From the NCBI GenBank assembly GCA_959019945.1, contig CAUEQD010000009.1, positions 1 to 64,000 on the forward strand: a stretch of 64,000 nt of DNA, given 5' to 3'. The DNA is from an uncultured Collinsella sp. Its GTDB lineage: Bacteria; Actinomycetota; Coriobacteriia; Coriobacteriales; Coriobacteriaceae. Position numbers and translations under genes: made by a program. The notes beneath the pieces are model-generated. The model searched no databases and was not told where the DNA came from. It saw nothing but the letters and a program-made list of their open reading frames with translations. Numbering within the stretch: the first letter of the stretch is position 1; the number at the start of each line of letters is the position of its first letter. Positions 46,796 through 55,848 of this stretch are shown here, one piece after another.

Positions 46796-47386
46796 ATGGA
46801 ACAGACGGCACGGCGCCAAGAGCAGCTGCCGGGCGCATTTAACGGCGCCACCACCAATAGCCAGCACGGCCGCGTCCGCTGGTATCTGGTCCACACCCCC
46901 AATGGAAAAGAGCGCGAGACCTGCGAAAAGGTCCGCTGCATTATCCCGCACAACCTTATGCAGGACGCTTTTGTGATGCAAAAGGAGTTCTGGTTTAAGC
47001 GGGACGGTGCATGGTCGCTCCAAACCAAACCCATGTACAAGGAATATTTCTTCGTCGCCACGCACGATGCCGCCGCGCTCGACAGGGCTTTGGCCCAGTT
47101 GAGTTTTGGCTGTCGCATCGCCGGCAGTAGGGAGCGGGCGTACATGCCCATGCCGGACGATGCGCAGGATTGGTACCGCAGCGTGCTGGACGAAGACGGC
47201 GTGGTGCGCAACAGCGTTGCGCGCATCGAAGACGGCGTGCTGCACATAGAACAGGGCCCACTTGTGGGGCAAGAGGCCCGCGTGCACAAGATCGACCGTC
47301 GCAAGCGCTGGTGCCTGGTGGACGTAGGCGAAGGCGATTCCAGCTTTAGGGAAGTGCTTCCGCTCGACGTTCCCATCAAGACGTAA
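46796..47386 (+). CDS. NusG-paralogue antiterminator (LoaP/UpxY-like)
   Basis: 196 residues. VRWYLVHTPNGKERETCEKV begins the NusG N-terminal domain and a KOW-like segment (GPLVGQEARVHKIDRRKRW) lies in the C-terminal part. Such paralogues act at the head of long exopolysaccharide or capsule operons and suppress early termination. The gene precedes ten polysaccharide genes. ATG at 46796 follows GAGGGGGCGAGAAC. A target RNA hairpin was not identified. Confidence 0.75.
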   Translation: MEQTARRQEQLPGAFNGATTNSQHGRVRWYLVHTPNGKERETCEKVRCIIPHNLMQDAFVMQKEFWFKRDGAWSLQTKPMYKEYFFVATHDAAALDRALAQLSFGCRIAGSRERAYMPMPDDAQDWYRSVLDEDGVVRNSVARIEDGVLHIEQGPLVGQEARVHKIDRRKRWCLVDVGEGDSSFREVLPLDVPIKT

Positions 47387-47434
47387 GGGAGACGTTGCAC
47401 CGGCTGTTCGTTCGCATTTTTGAATTTACCGATT

Positions 47435-47442
47435 GGGGGGGG
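47435..47442 (+). repeat. G8 tract near the start of the sugar transferase gene
   Basis: An eight-G run follows the NusG paralogue by about 50 nt. It would be in the 5' end of the reading frame if TTG at 47433 were used. Slippage could alter expression only if that start is real. Confidence 0.4.
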
Positions 47443-47501
47443 TCCTGGAGGACAGGGCCGTACGTTGGATTTTGGCTGATAAAGAAGTAACAGAGAGCTG
47501 T

Positions 47502-48221
47502 GTGCCTGCGGGGGCGGCGCTTATCGCTCAGGCCATGGACCGGCGCGAAGGCGCCGGCCGCTACAAGGCCATGCAATCCATCATGGAATGGGACCGCTCG
47601 CGACTGGCCTATAGGGCCGTGAAGCGCACGTTCGACATCGTTTTCAGCGGTGCCGTGCTGGCCGTCATCGCCATCCCCAGCCTGGTTTTAGCAGCGGCCA
47701 TCCGCATCGAGAGCGAGGGCAACCCCTTCTACAGCCAGATCCGCGTGGGCCAGACCCGCCCCGACGGCAGCCTGACCACCTTCCGCATGTGGAAGTTCCG
47801 CAGCATGTACAAGGACGCCGACGAGCGCCTCGCCGAGCTCAAGGAGCAGAACGAGATCGCCGGCGCCATGTTCAAGATGAAGGAGGATCCCCGCGTCACC
47901 AGGATCGGCAGGTTCATCCGCAAGCATTCCATCGACGAGTTCCCGCAGTTCCTGAACGTGTTCCTGGGGCAGATGTCCGTGGTTGGGCCCAGGCCGCCGC
48001 TGCCGAATGAGGTGGCACAGTACACCGAGTACGACCTGCAGCGCCTGGCCGTGAAGCCCGGGATTACGGGCTGGTGGCAGGTGACTGACCGAAACGACAC
48101 CGACTTCGGCGGCATGGTCCGCCGTGATTTGGAGTACATCGCCAAGCGCGGCCCCATCACGGACTTGAAGATTGTTCTCCTCACGGTCGTTGAGGTCTTT
48201 ACCGGTGGAGGTGCTTGCTAA
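47502..48221 (+). CDS. Polyprenyl-phosphate sugar phosphotransferase (WbaP/EpsL-like)
   Basis: About 239 residues from GTG at 47502; the start is uncertain (TTG at 47433 and ATG at 47535 are alternatives). The signature region runs from KRTFDIVFSGAV (membrane helix) through FRMWKFRSMY, DEFPQFLNVFLGQMSVVGP and PGITGWWQV. It transfers the first sugar-phosphate to undecaprenyl phosphate and so starts each repeat unit. The gene overlaps nothing and the next starts immediately. Confidence 0.82.
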   Translation: MPAGAALIAQAMDRREGAGRYKAMQSIMEWDRSRLAYRAVKRTFDIVFSGAVLAVIAIPSLVLAAAIRIESEGNPFYSQIRVGQTRPDGSLTTFRMWKFRSMYKDADERLAELKEQNEIAGAMFKMKEDPRVTRIGRFIRKHSIDEFPQFLNVFLGQMSVVGPRPPLPNEVAQYTEYDLQRLAVKPGITGWWQVTDRNDTDFGGMVRRDLEYIAKRGPITDLKIVLLTVVEVFTGGGAC

Positions 48222-49325
48222 ATGACTGAACCGGTTAGGGTGGCTCAGGTTGTTGGCAAGATGGTTGGTGGCGGCGTCGAAGCTGTCGTTATGAATTACT
48301 ATCGTCACATCGATCGCGGTAAAGTGCAGTTTGACTTTCTTGTTGATTCCGATTCGACGCTTGTTCCCCGTGACGAGATCGAATCGCTCGGTGGCAGGGT
48401 CTTTGAGATACCGCCCTATCAGCATGTAGCTGAATACCAGCGAGAGCTTCAGCGTCTCTTTAAGCAAGAGGGCTGGAAGATTGTCCATAGTCACATCAAC
48501 GCGCTTTCGGTCTTTCCTCTTCGTGCTGCGAAGAAGGCGGGTGTCCCCGTGCGTATCGCCCATAGCCACTCTACGAGTGGTAGGGGTGAGTATGCCAAGA
48601 ATGCCCTGAAGGCCGTGCTGAAAACGCAATCAAACCGGTATCCGACTCACCGTTTTGCATGTAGTAAATTCGCTGGTGAATGGTTATTTGGATCGAGTTC
48701 TCAATTTGTAGTCATGCGTAATGCTGTCGACTTGTCTGTTTTCGCGCCAGATGATGAGGATCGTCTAAGGACGCGGCGATCGCTTGGTGTTGCTGATGGA
48801 CAGCTTCTAATTGGGCACATTGGTCGTTTTACAGAGCAGAAGAATCACTCATATTTGCTTAATATATTCGATCAGGTTTTAAAGATTCGTAATGATGCAG
48901 TTTTAGTTTTGGTTGGTTCTGGTCCGTTGGTTGAACAGATAAAGGACCAAGCTGATTGTCTGGGGATTAGCCATTCTGTTCGGTTTTTGGGCACTAGAAG
49001 CGACGCAGCATCTTTATATCGAGCATTTGATGTTTTCTGCCTGCCGAGCCTGTATGAAGGCCTCCCAATGGTCGGAGTTGAATGCCAGGCATCGCATACA
49101 CCCATTCTTGCGTCTGATACCGTTACCTCTGAGACCGCTGTTACATCCATGATGCAATTTGAATCACTTTCTAGCTCCTGTATAAAGTGGGCCGAAAGAC
49201 TTATTGAGTTGAGCACAGAGGTCTTCGCGCCTGGCGACGATGCCGGTTTGCAGGTATTTGAAATTAATGCTGCGGCCAGAGTGTTATTGGATTGTTATAT
49301 GACCTATTTAGGTTCTGTTGATTAA
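48222..49325 (+). CDS. Glycosyltransferase family 4
   Basis: 367 residues of GT-B fold. VVGKMVGGGVEAVVMNYY is the acceptor-side start, IAHSHST follows, and CLPSLYEGLPMVGVECQA is the donor-binding E-x7-E type motif. It would add a sugar to the lipid-linked repeat. ATG directly abuts the upstream stop. Codon use becomes more AT-rich from about here. Confidence 0.85.
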   Translation: MTEPVRVAQVVGKMVGGGVEAVVMNYYRHIDRGKVQFDFLVDSDSTLVPRDEIESLGGRVFEIPPYQHVAEYQRELQRLFKQEGWKIVHSHINALSVFPLRAAKKAGVPVRIAHSHSTSGRGEYAKNALKAVLKTQSNRYPTHRFACSKFAGEWLFGSSSQFVVMRNAVDLSVFAPDDEDRLRTRRSLGVADGQLLIGHIGRFTEQKNHSYLLNIFDQVLKIRNDAVLVLVGSGPLVEQIKDQADCLGISHSVRFLGTRSDAASLYRAFDVFCLPSLYEGLPMVGVECQASHTPILASDTVTSETAVTSMMQFESLSSSCIKWAERLIELSTEVFAPGDDAGLQVFEINAAARVLLDCYMTYLGSVD

Positions 49326-49334
49326 GGGGATAGC

Positions 49335-50522
49335 TTGACTATTACATGTTCTAAGCGAGTCGCAGTCGCGTCGTGTCATGACAAAATCAACTTTGGCAGC
49401 GTTCTTCAGGCGTACGCGACCCAGCGTGCCCTTGAGGAGCTGGGAGTTGAAGTCAATACTATTGATAAACGTGGCCTGGGTCATGCTATTTCTGAAGGAC
49501 GCAATGATTACTATCTTGAGCATCTATTTGATGTAGATCTTTATCGTGCAAAGCTGGGTTTTGTAAAGCATCGCATCAAGCAGAAGCTTGATGCTGACTT
49601 TGGAAAGAAAATGGCAAAGAGGAAAAGTGCATTTTCATCTTTCGAGTCAACACATTTTAGTTTTACTCCTCAAGCCGCTTCGTTTGAAGAACTTGGGGCG
49701 CTTGTGGCTGATTATGACAGCGTTGTTGTTGGCAGCGATCAGCTTTGGCTGCCTGTTAACATTGCTGGTAGGTACTTTACACTATCTTTCGTGCAGCCTC
49801 CTGTCCGCAAGGTGTCTTATTCCACTAGTTTTGGAGTATCTTCCCTTTCTGAAAAATATCTTCGTAAAACAAAAGATTTTCTTTCCGATTTTTCGGCCAT
49901 TTCTGTTCGCGAGGATACGGGAGCGGATTTGGTAGAGAAAGCTACGGGCGTCCGATGCTCTGTTGTATGCGACCCTACGATGCTGCTGGCTAGAGATCAG
50001 TGGGCAAGCCTTGCTTGTTCCTCTTCGATTGACGTTCCTGACGAGCCCTATGTTTTCTGCTATTTCATGGGTAAGAATGCATGGAATCGTGAATGTGCCC
50101 AAGAGCTTGCCAAGCAGCATAATTTGAAGATCGTCGCCATTGCTCATCCCGATGAGTATGTTAAGGCTGATGACGATTACGCGGATTATTATCCTTGGGA
50201 AGCCGGTCCGGCTGAGTGGGTCAACTTGATTGCCCATGCTTCGTATGTCTGTACTGACTCTTTCCACGGAAGCGTTTTCTCAAATATTTTTGAGGTGCCC
50301 TTCTTCTCGTTCCGTCGCCACGAGAATATGGGTGCTCAGTCTACGAACTCACGTATTGATACATTGTTGCGTGTCCTTGGAAACTCCGATCGTATTTGCG
50401 AATCGAAGGATGCTTTCCGTGCCGCAATGGCAAATGAAATCGACTTTGTGTCAGTACGTCAACGACTTAATGTGTATAGGAATGAATCGGCCAATTGGCT
50501 TAAATCAGCTCTTGAGTTGTAG
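49335..50522 (+). CDS. Polysaccharide pyruvyl transferase family protein
   Basis: 395 residues. It has the N-terminal NFGSVLQAYATQRALEELG motif, the central VVGSDQLWLP and C-terminal TDSFHGSVFSNIFEVPFF motifs of the CsaB/WcaK family, which add ketal pyruvate to polysaccharides. TTG at 49335 follows AAGGGGA. It is followed by an Fe-S protein often paired with this family. Confidence 0.82.
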   Translation: MTITCSKRVAVASCHDKINFGSVLQAYATQRALEELGVEVNTIDKRGLGHAISEGRNDYYLEHLFDVDLYRAKLGFVKHRIKQKLDADFGKKMAKRKSAFSSFESTHFSFTPQAASFEELGALVADYDSVVVGSDQLWLPVNIAGRYFTLSFVQPPVRKVSYSTSFGVSSLSEKYLRKTKDFLSDFSAISVREDTGADLVEKATGVRCSVVCDPTMLLARDQWASLACSSSIDVPDEPYVFCYFMGKNAWNRECAQELAKQHNLKIVAIAHPDEYVKADDDYADYYPWEAGPAEWVNLIAHASYVCTDSFHGSVFSNIFEVPFFSFRRHENMGAQSTNSRIDTLLRVLGNSDRICESKDAFRAAMANEIDFVSVRQRLNVYRNESANWLKSALEL

Positions 50523-50530
50523 GGAACAGT

Positions 50531-51775
50531 ATGATCTCCATCACGGACAAAAGTAAATGCTGCGGTTGCGCTGCCTGTGCTCAAAAATGTCCCAAGCAGT
50601 GCATATCAATGGAATATGACGCCGAGGGCTGCGAGTACCCCGTAGTCAATGCTGACCAGTGTATTGATTGCGGATTATGCGAAAAGGCTTGCCCAGTGCT
50701 TAATGTTGATAAGGACGAGCCTAAGTCCCAACGAGCCTTTCTAGTCCAGCATAATGATCAAAAGGTGCTTGCTGAAAGCACTTCTGGTGGAGCCTTCACT
50801 GCCCTTGCTCAGGCCGTGATTGCCAACGGCGGTATTGTGTTTGGTGCAGGTTATTTGCGCGGTGAACAGCTTGTGCGAGCCGAAGGAGCCCCTGGGCGAC
50901 TTAAGGTCGGACATTTTTCTGTGGAAAGCGTTGATGAACTTTGGCGCTTCCGCAACAGTAAATATGTTCAGAGCGTTGTTGGCCCTGCGTATCCCGAGGT
51001 CAAACAACAACTAAAAACTGGACGTGAAGTTCTCTTTATTGGTACCCCTTGTCAATGCGAAGGTCTGCTTCGATTTTTGGGCGGCAAGCCGGCAAATTTA
51101 CGCGTGGCAGACTTCGTCTGCCGCGCGAACCCCGCTCGCGCTGTGTTCGCGCGGCAGGTCGAATGGCTTGACGCAAAGGTTGGCGTAAAAGGTGAGACCG
51201 TTCTTTTTAGAGATAAATCACGGTTTGGCTATCGCTATTCAAATATGTGCGAGCTCGAAGGCGAGACTCTGTATGGTGAACGGCTGTACAGTGAAGGTGT
51301 CGAAACAGATCCTTACCTAAGGGCCTTTTTTGCTGATCTTTCAGATCGACCCATTTGTTACGAATGCCCGTTTAAAAAGCGTTATCGCGTTACTGATTTG
51401 ACTTGCTGGGATTTCTTCGATGTTTATCGACTCTCGAAAGAGTTCGACGACAATCGAGGCGTCACTCGAGTTCTCATCCAAAGCGATGAGGGACAAGAAT
51501 TGCTTGATCGAGCCTCAAGCTATGCCCGTATGAAGGAGATTGATGTTGAGGCTGCAGTAGAAGGTGTTCGTGAACTTACTAAGTCCGTGAAGCCGAATCC
51601 GCGTCGCGATGAATTCATGGCTGATGTGGCGAATCTGGATGGTGAGGAGCTTATGAATAAGTGGTTCCCCGATTCCGGAAAAGTAAAAGCCGAGCGCTTT
51701 GCTAGGCATACATGCGAAAAGCTTGGAATTTATGACCCGATGAAGCGTCTGGTTAAAAAAATCATAAAGAAGTAG
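50531..51775 (+). CDS. Fe-S protein related to F420 hydrogenase/dehydrogenase beta subunit
   Basis: 414 residues. N-terminal ferredoxin motifs CCGCAACAQKCP and CIDCGLCEKACP are followed by an FrhB-like core (ESTSGGAFTALAQAV, then IGTPCQCEGLLRF). Such proteins are often encoded beside pyruvyl transferases in polysaccharide loci; the role is unclear. ATG at 50531 starts 8 nt after the upstream stop. Confidence 0.8.
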   Translation: MISITDKSKCCGCAACAQKCPKQCISMEYDAEGCEYPVVNADQCIDCGLCEKACPVLNVDKDEPKSQRAFLVQHNDQKVLAESTSGGAFTALAQAVIANGGIVFGAGYLRGEQLVRAEGAPGRLKVGHFSVESVDELWRFRNSKYVQSVVGPAYPEVKQQLKTGREVLFIGTPCQCEGLLRFLGGKPANLRVADFVCRANPARAVFARQVEWLDAKVGVKGETVLFRDKSRFGYRYSNMCELEGETLYGERLYSEGVETDPYLRAFFADLSDRPICYECPFKKRYRVTDLTCWDFFDVYRLSKEFDDNRGVTRVLIQSDEGQELLDRASSYARMKEIDVEAAVEGVRELTKSVKPNPRRDEFMADVANLDGEELMNKWFPDSGKVKAERFARHTCEKLGIYDPMKRLVKKIIKK

Positions 51776-51797
51776 CCTATTGTTCGAAAGGGAATTG

Positions 51798-52550
51798 ATG
51801 ATTCCTAAAGTTCTGCACTACATCTGGTTCGGTGGAAGTGAGCTTCCTGAACTTGAAAGAAAATGCATTGAGTCTTGGTCGAAGATCATGCCTGATTGGG
51901 AAATTCGTAGATGGGACGAAAGCAATTTCGATATAAATCAATGTGAATTTTGTCGTGAGGCATATGCCTCAAAAAAATGGGCGTTTGTCAGCGATTATGC
52001 GCGCTACAGAATACTGTATTCAGAGGGTGGAATCCTTCTCGATACAGATGTCGAAGTCCTGAAGCCTCTGGACGAGCTTTTAGATAATGAGGCTTTTGCG
52101 GGATTCATGAAGAATAATTTCTTCTTGAATCCCGGCCTCATCATGGGTTCTGAGGCCGGAAGCCATGTCATGAGCGATGTCGCAAAATTATATGAATCTA
52201 TGAGATTTGAGATGCGAAAAGGCCGCAACTCTATGGATACCTCTCCGAGGGTACTAACTGATTACCTGGAAGTGAGTTGTGCTCTTAAGAGAGATGGTTC
52301 ATTTCAGCAGTTAAATGGTTTCACTGCATACCCTGCTACTTATTTTGATCCCCTAGACAGTCATAGTGGCAAGTTTGAAATTACTGATGATACATATTCT
52401 ATTCACCATTATTCAGGCACCTGGTTGTCACCCGCTAAGAAGTTCCGTGTTGAAATGCGGAAAAAGCTTGCGCCAGTAATTGGACCCAAGCTGTCTTGGT
52501 TCATCTCCTCTGTTCTATCGGTACTTAGATTTGGAAGGAAGGCTTTTTAA
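51798..52550 (+). CDS. Glycosyltransferase family 32-like (DXD)
   Basis: 250 residues. MIPKVLHYIWFGG at the start and LLDTDVEVLKPLDEL with the DxD motif are diagnostic of GT32/capsular sugar transferases. ATG at 51798 follows GAAAGGGA. Its stop overlaps the next start. Confidence 0.87.
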   Translation: MIPKVLHYIWFGGSELPELERKCIESWSKIMPDWEIRRWDESNFDINQCEFCREAYASKKWAFVSDYARYRILYSEGGILLDTDVEVLKPLDELLDNEAFAGFMKNNFFLNPGLIMGSEAGSHVMSDVAKLYESMRFEMRKGRNSMDTSPRVLTDYLEVSCALKRDGSFQQLNGFTAYPATYFDPLDSHSGKFEITDDTYSIHHYSGTWLSPAKKFRVEMRKKLAPVIGPKLSWFISSVLSVLRFGRKAF

Positions 52551-53587
52551 TGGTTTCGTCTGCCTTAGACCACAATAAGCCTAGGGTTTTAGTATCTGGC
52601 CTTTCAAATGGGCTGGGTGGAACCGAAATCGTTGTTGGTAGGTATATAAAGGCCCTTAGCTCATATGCTACGTTTGAATTTCTTGCAACGTCTGATTTAT
52701 CAGATGTTGCATTCGTTCATGAGATGAACTCCGAAATCCACATTTGCCCGGATATTGATAGGCCTATTAAGCGCTTTGAGTATCTAGACCATCTATTTCA
52801 AGATGAACCAAATCGTTACCAGGCGGTTTGGTGTAACTTTAATCATCTTTTATATGCGGATGTCTTGCGAGCAGCTCAACGGGCGAATGTCTCTGTCCGC
52901 ATTGCTCATTCTCACAATTCTCGTTTTTTGGGCGGTTTGCCGACTCAAGTTATAAGCCGTTTTAATCGCCGTGCGGCGTTACGTAATTCTAATGTTAGGC
53001 TTGCGTGTTCAAAAGAAGCGGGTTCATTCTTCTGGGGCGATAATTTTCAGGTGCTTCCAAATGCCTTAAATTTTAATGACATGGAGTACGATCCTGTCAG
53101 CAGGGTAGTAATTAGGGAAGAGTTCGGCCTTTCGTCAAAAGATTTTCTTATTGGTACTGTTGGACGTTTGACTAGTCAAAAGAATCATATTTTTCTTTTA
53201 AAGATAATGAAGGAACTGCTAACAGTTAAATCCAACTGTAAATTAATGATTGTTGGCGATGGCCCCCTACACAAGAGTCTTCAGGAATCTGCGGCTAAGC
53301 TGGGTATCTCATCTAGTGTCTTGTTTGCAGGCGAAAGAAAAGATATTAAAGACATTCTGTCTTCATTTGACTGTTTTGTATTTCCATCTACGTTTGAGGG
53401 ACTTGGTGTTGCCGCAATTGAAGCCCAGCTTAACGGATTACCTTGTGTCTGTTCATTTGGCGTTCCAGATGCGGCTGATATTTCTGATAAATTTTTAAAG
53501 TGCTCCTTTAATGTTGCCGAATGGATTGACGCAATTATTTCTATGGGTCGTCCAAATAAGCTTGCGGGGGGGGGCGTCTGTTTATGA
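52550..53587 (+). CDS. Glycosyltransferase family 4, truncated by a G9 tract
   Basis: 345 residues. Starts with a GLSNGLGGTEIVVGRYIKAL segment, then IAHSHNSRF and FPSTFEGLGVAAIEAQL. Reading ends a few residues after a run of nine G (53566-53574). Removing one G opens a 31-residue tail beginning ASVYDVNKQASKLLSIF, which looks like a normal C-terminus for this family (stop at 53669). Adding one G would fuse it to the next gene. The current frame is probably the shorter, off or altered state. Confidence 0.82.
   Translation: MVSSALDHNKPRVLVSGLSNGLGGTEIVVGRYIKALSSYATFEFLATSDLSDVAFVHEMNSEIHICPDIDRPIKRFEYLDHLFQDEPNRYQAVWCNFNHLLYADVLRAAQRANVSVRIAHSHNSRFLGGLPTQVISRFNRRAALRNSNVRLACSKEAGSFFWGDNFQVLPNALNFNDMEYDPVSRVVIREEFGLSSKDFLIGTVGRLTSQKNHIFLLKIMKELLTVKSNCKLMIVGDGPLHKSLQESAAKLGISSSVLFAGERKDIKDILSSFDCFVFPSTFEGLGVAAIEAQLNGLPCVCSFGVPDAADISDKFLKCSFNVAEWIDAIISMGRPNKLAGGGVCL
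53566..53574 (+). repeat. G9 homopolymer at the 3' end of a glycosyltransferase gene
   Basis: Nine consecutive G. The three possible tract lengths give three products: G9 truncated, G8 natural tail, G10 fusion with the following glycosyltransferase. Confidence 0.8.
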
Positions 53588-54648
53588 CGTCAACAAGCAA
53601 GCAAGTAAATTGCTGTCAATCTTCCTTGGTCGACAATCCTCTCGTGAGCGTGATTGTGCCGATGTATAACGCTGAAAAAACGATTCAAAAGACATTAAAT
53701 AGTCTTCAGCGTCAGAGTGTGAGCAACATTGAAATAATTATTGTTGATGATGGGTCGACAGATCGTGGCGCTGAGCTAGTTATGGCTATTGCAGAGGGCG
53801 ACAACCGGATTAAGCTGATTAGTCAAAACAATAGTGGTGTATGCGTGGCGCGTAATAGGGGTATCGATGAGGCCTCCGGTGATTGGGTGGCATTTGTTGA
53901 TGCTGACGATATGCTGCCTATAAATGCAGTTAGGCTGTTGCTTGAATCCTCAGATGGCTGTAGCTTGGTTATCGGGGCTCTACTGAATGAGCATGGCGAT
54001 TATTCGGGCAAGGCTATAAGCATCGACTGGAAAACAGCATGCTCTCTTAGCCTTGCATTTTGGGATAATGTTAATAAAGTTCCGTTTTCGAGCTTTACTA
54101 AAGGTGTTGTATTCCGAAGCGTTTGCGGAAAGATATTTAAGAAATCATTATTCCGGAATGGTTTTCTTAAATTTGAAGATGGCATTCGTTTCGGTGAAGA
54201 CGCGTTGTTTATGGTAGATGCTTATCGTCTGGCTGAAAGTGTAAAAGTAGTGGACTCGGCGGTCTATTGCTATGTCAACAATAGTGATTCAGTAACGAGA
54301 AATACTGATATCTCGGCTATCGAGAGTGTTAATAATTTACTGGTAAAACTATATGAGCTATGTCACGTGAATCCGGATTTAAGCGAACTATATAAGCAAT
54401 CTGCAGTCAGGGAAGTCTTATCTTTGATTCGTAATTGTGCACGTTTGGAATCGAATCAGCTTTTTAAGCCTGTCTCTAATATGGTCTGCCAGTCGTATTT
54501 CAGCTATTTAATGGAAGGCTTTGCTTCTCACCGCTATTCACGTCGATTTATCTCTGAAGTGAAAAATCGCATTACGATCCGTCTTCTTCTTGCGAGGCGT
54601 GTTATGGCTGCAATTGGCTTTACTAAGTTTGTTTATGGGGTACGTTAA
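53584..54648 (+). CDS. Glycosyltransferase family 2
   Basis: 354 residues of GT-A fold. NPLVSVIVPMYNAEKTIQ, IIIVDDGSTDRGAEL and FVDADDMLPINAVRLL are the family signatures, with the DxD-type metal site. FGEDALFMVDAY is the catalytic Asp region. ATG at 53584 overlaps the end of the upstream gene. Confidence 0.88.
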   Translation: MTSTSKQVNCCQSSLVDNPLVSVIVPMYNAEKTIQKTLNSLQRQSVSNIEIIIVDDGSTDRGAELVMAIAEGDNRIKLISQNNSGVCVARNRGIDEASGDWVAFVDADDMLPINAVRLLLESSDGCSLVIGALLNEHGDYSGKAISIDWKTACSLSLAFWDNVNKVPFSSFTKGVVFRSVCGKIFKKSLFRNGFLKFEDGIRFGEDALFMVDAYRLAESVKVVDSAVYCYVNNSDSVTRNTDISAIESVNNLLVKLYELCHVNPDLSELYKQSAVREVLSLIRNCARLESNQLFKPVSNMVCQSYFSYLMEGFASHRYSRRFISEVKNRITIRLLLARRVMAAIGFTKFVYGVR

Positions 54649-55848
54649 TTGAATTTGACTAATGTGGAAAGATCATGGACTGAGATTATACGAGCAAATG
54701 CCGGGGCTGTACTGTTCAGCTTTGCTTTGGCTTTATTTTCAGTTTCCTATTATATTGGATCAGTAAATGCTACCAATGTGTTTGGGATTTCTCTTGCGGT
54801 GCTTTCGCTGGTCCTTGAGTTGTTTGCCTTAGCGTTTCTACTGCTGAAGCTTTTACTACAAAAGACTTCTCATGTGAAAGTGCTAGTTGGCTTGCTGCTG
54901 ATTTTAATTTGCGTCGGGTCGCTGAAATCAAATAAAGCCCCTCAGATTATTTGGTTGGCGCTGTTTTGCCTTTGCGCTGAAGACGTCCCTGAATACTACA
55001 TCTCAAGGTCTATTCTTGTATCGTCCGTCTTTATGCTATTGATGGTTGTTGGTCTCAATAGTGTCGGTGCCATTCCTTCTGTATTAATGTCGCGCGGTAG
55101 CAATTTTGTACGAAATTCGATGGGTTTTGCCCATCCTAATAATTTTGGACAGCTTTTGTTTATTGCTTATTCTGCTTCTATTTTTGAGCTGAAAGGCAGA
55201 AGCGGTCTTGCGGGCATCTTCTGTTTCGCAATTGCTTTTTTCGTAGCTGATTCAAAAACTTCTGCAGCAGGCATTTTCGTAATGGCCTTGTATTCGGTTA
55301 TTTCATTCAGAAGCCCCCGTTCAAAACCATATGGGTCCCTATTTACTTTTTTACCGCTTTTTCTGGCGATTGTTAGTATAGCCCTGCCCTTTATGTGGTC
55401 CCATGGTGCCAATAAATGTCTTGTTCAGCTTGATAATTTAATGACCAACCGGATTTTTTATTCCGCCTATTATTTTGAAAACTACCCTCTGACTGTTTTT
55501 GGTAATGACTTAACGGCCATAGTTTCGCTGCCGTCTGCAACGGGTGGTTATTTAATACAAACAAGAGTCATGCTTGACAATGCATATTGTCGACTACTTA
55601 TTCAATACGGTTTGATCCCATTTACCGCGTTTGTTGCTTTCTATTGCGTAGCGATAAATAAAGCGCGTATTTCGGCCCACGTGACATTCATGGGCTTGGT
55701 CTTGTATTCCCTAATGGGGTTTGTTGAATGCGGAATGTTATATCCAGCATGTAATTTCTTTATGCTTATGGCGCTGCCCGCCTTTTCAGATAAGGGGCCC
55801 TGTCAATCCAGGGTGCCATCAAAGGATGTTGTGGAGATGGCTAAATAA
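54649..55848 (+). CDS. O-antigen/capsule polymerase (Wzy-like)
   Basis: 399 residues, many predicted membrane helices and a central loop around residues 250-310. NSMGFAHPNNFGQLLFIAYS resembles the signature seen in Wzy/O-antigen ligase-type polymerases. It would link repeat units made by the glycosyltransferases. TTG at 54649 is used; no better start is visible. AT-rich. Confidence 0.72.
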   Translation: MNLTNVERSWTEIIRANAGAVLFSFALALFSVSYYIGSVNATNVFGISLAVLSLVLELFALAFLLLKLLLQKTSHVKVLVGLLLILICVGSLKSNKAPQIIWLALFCLCAEDVPEYYISRSILVSSVFMLLMVVGLNSVGAIPSVLMSRGSNFVRNSMGFAHPNNFGQLLFIAYSASIFELKGRSGLAGIFCFAIAFFVADSKTSAAGIFVMALYSVISFRSPRSKPYGSLFTFLPLFLAIVSIALPFMWSHGANKCLVQLDNLMTNRIFYSAYYFENYPLTVFGNDLTAIVSLPSATGGYLIQTRVMLDNAYCRLLIQYGLIPFTAFVAFYCVAINKARISAHVTFMGLVLYSLMGFVECGMLYPACNFFMLMALPAFSDKGPCQSRVPSKDVVEMAK

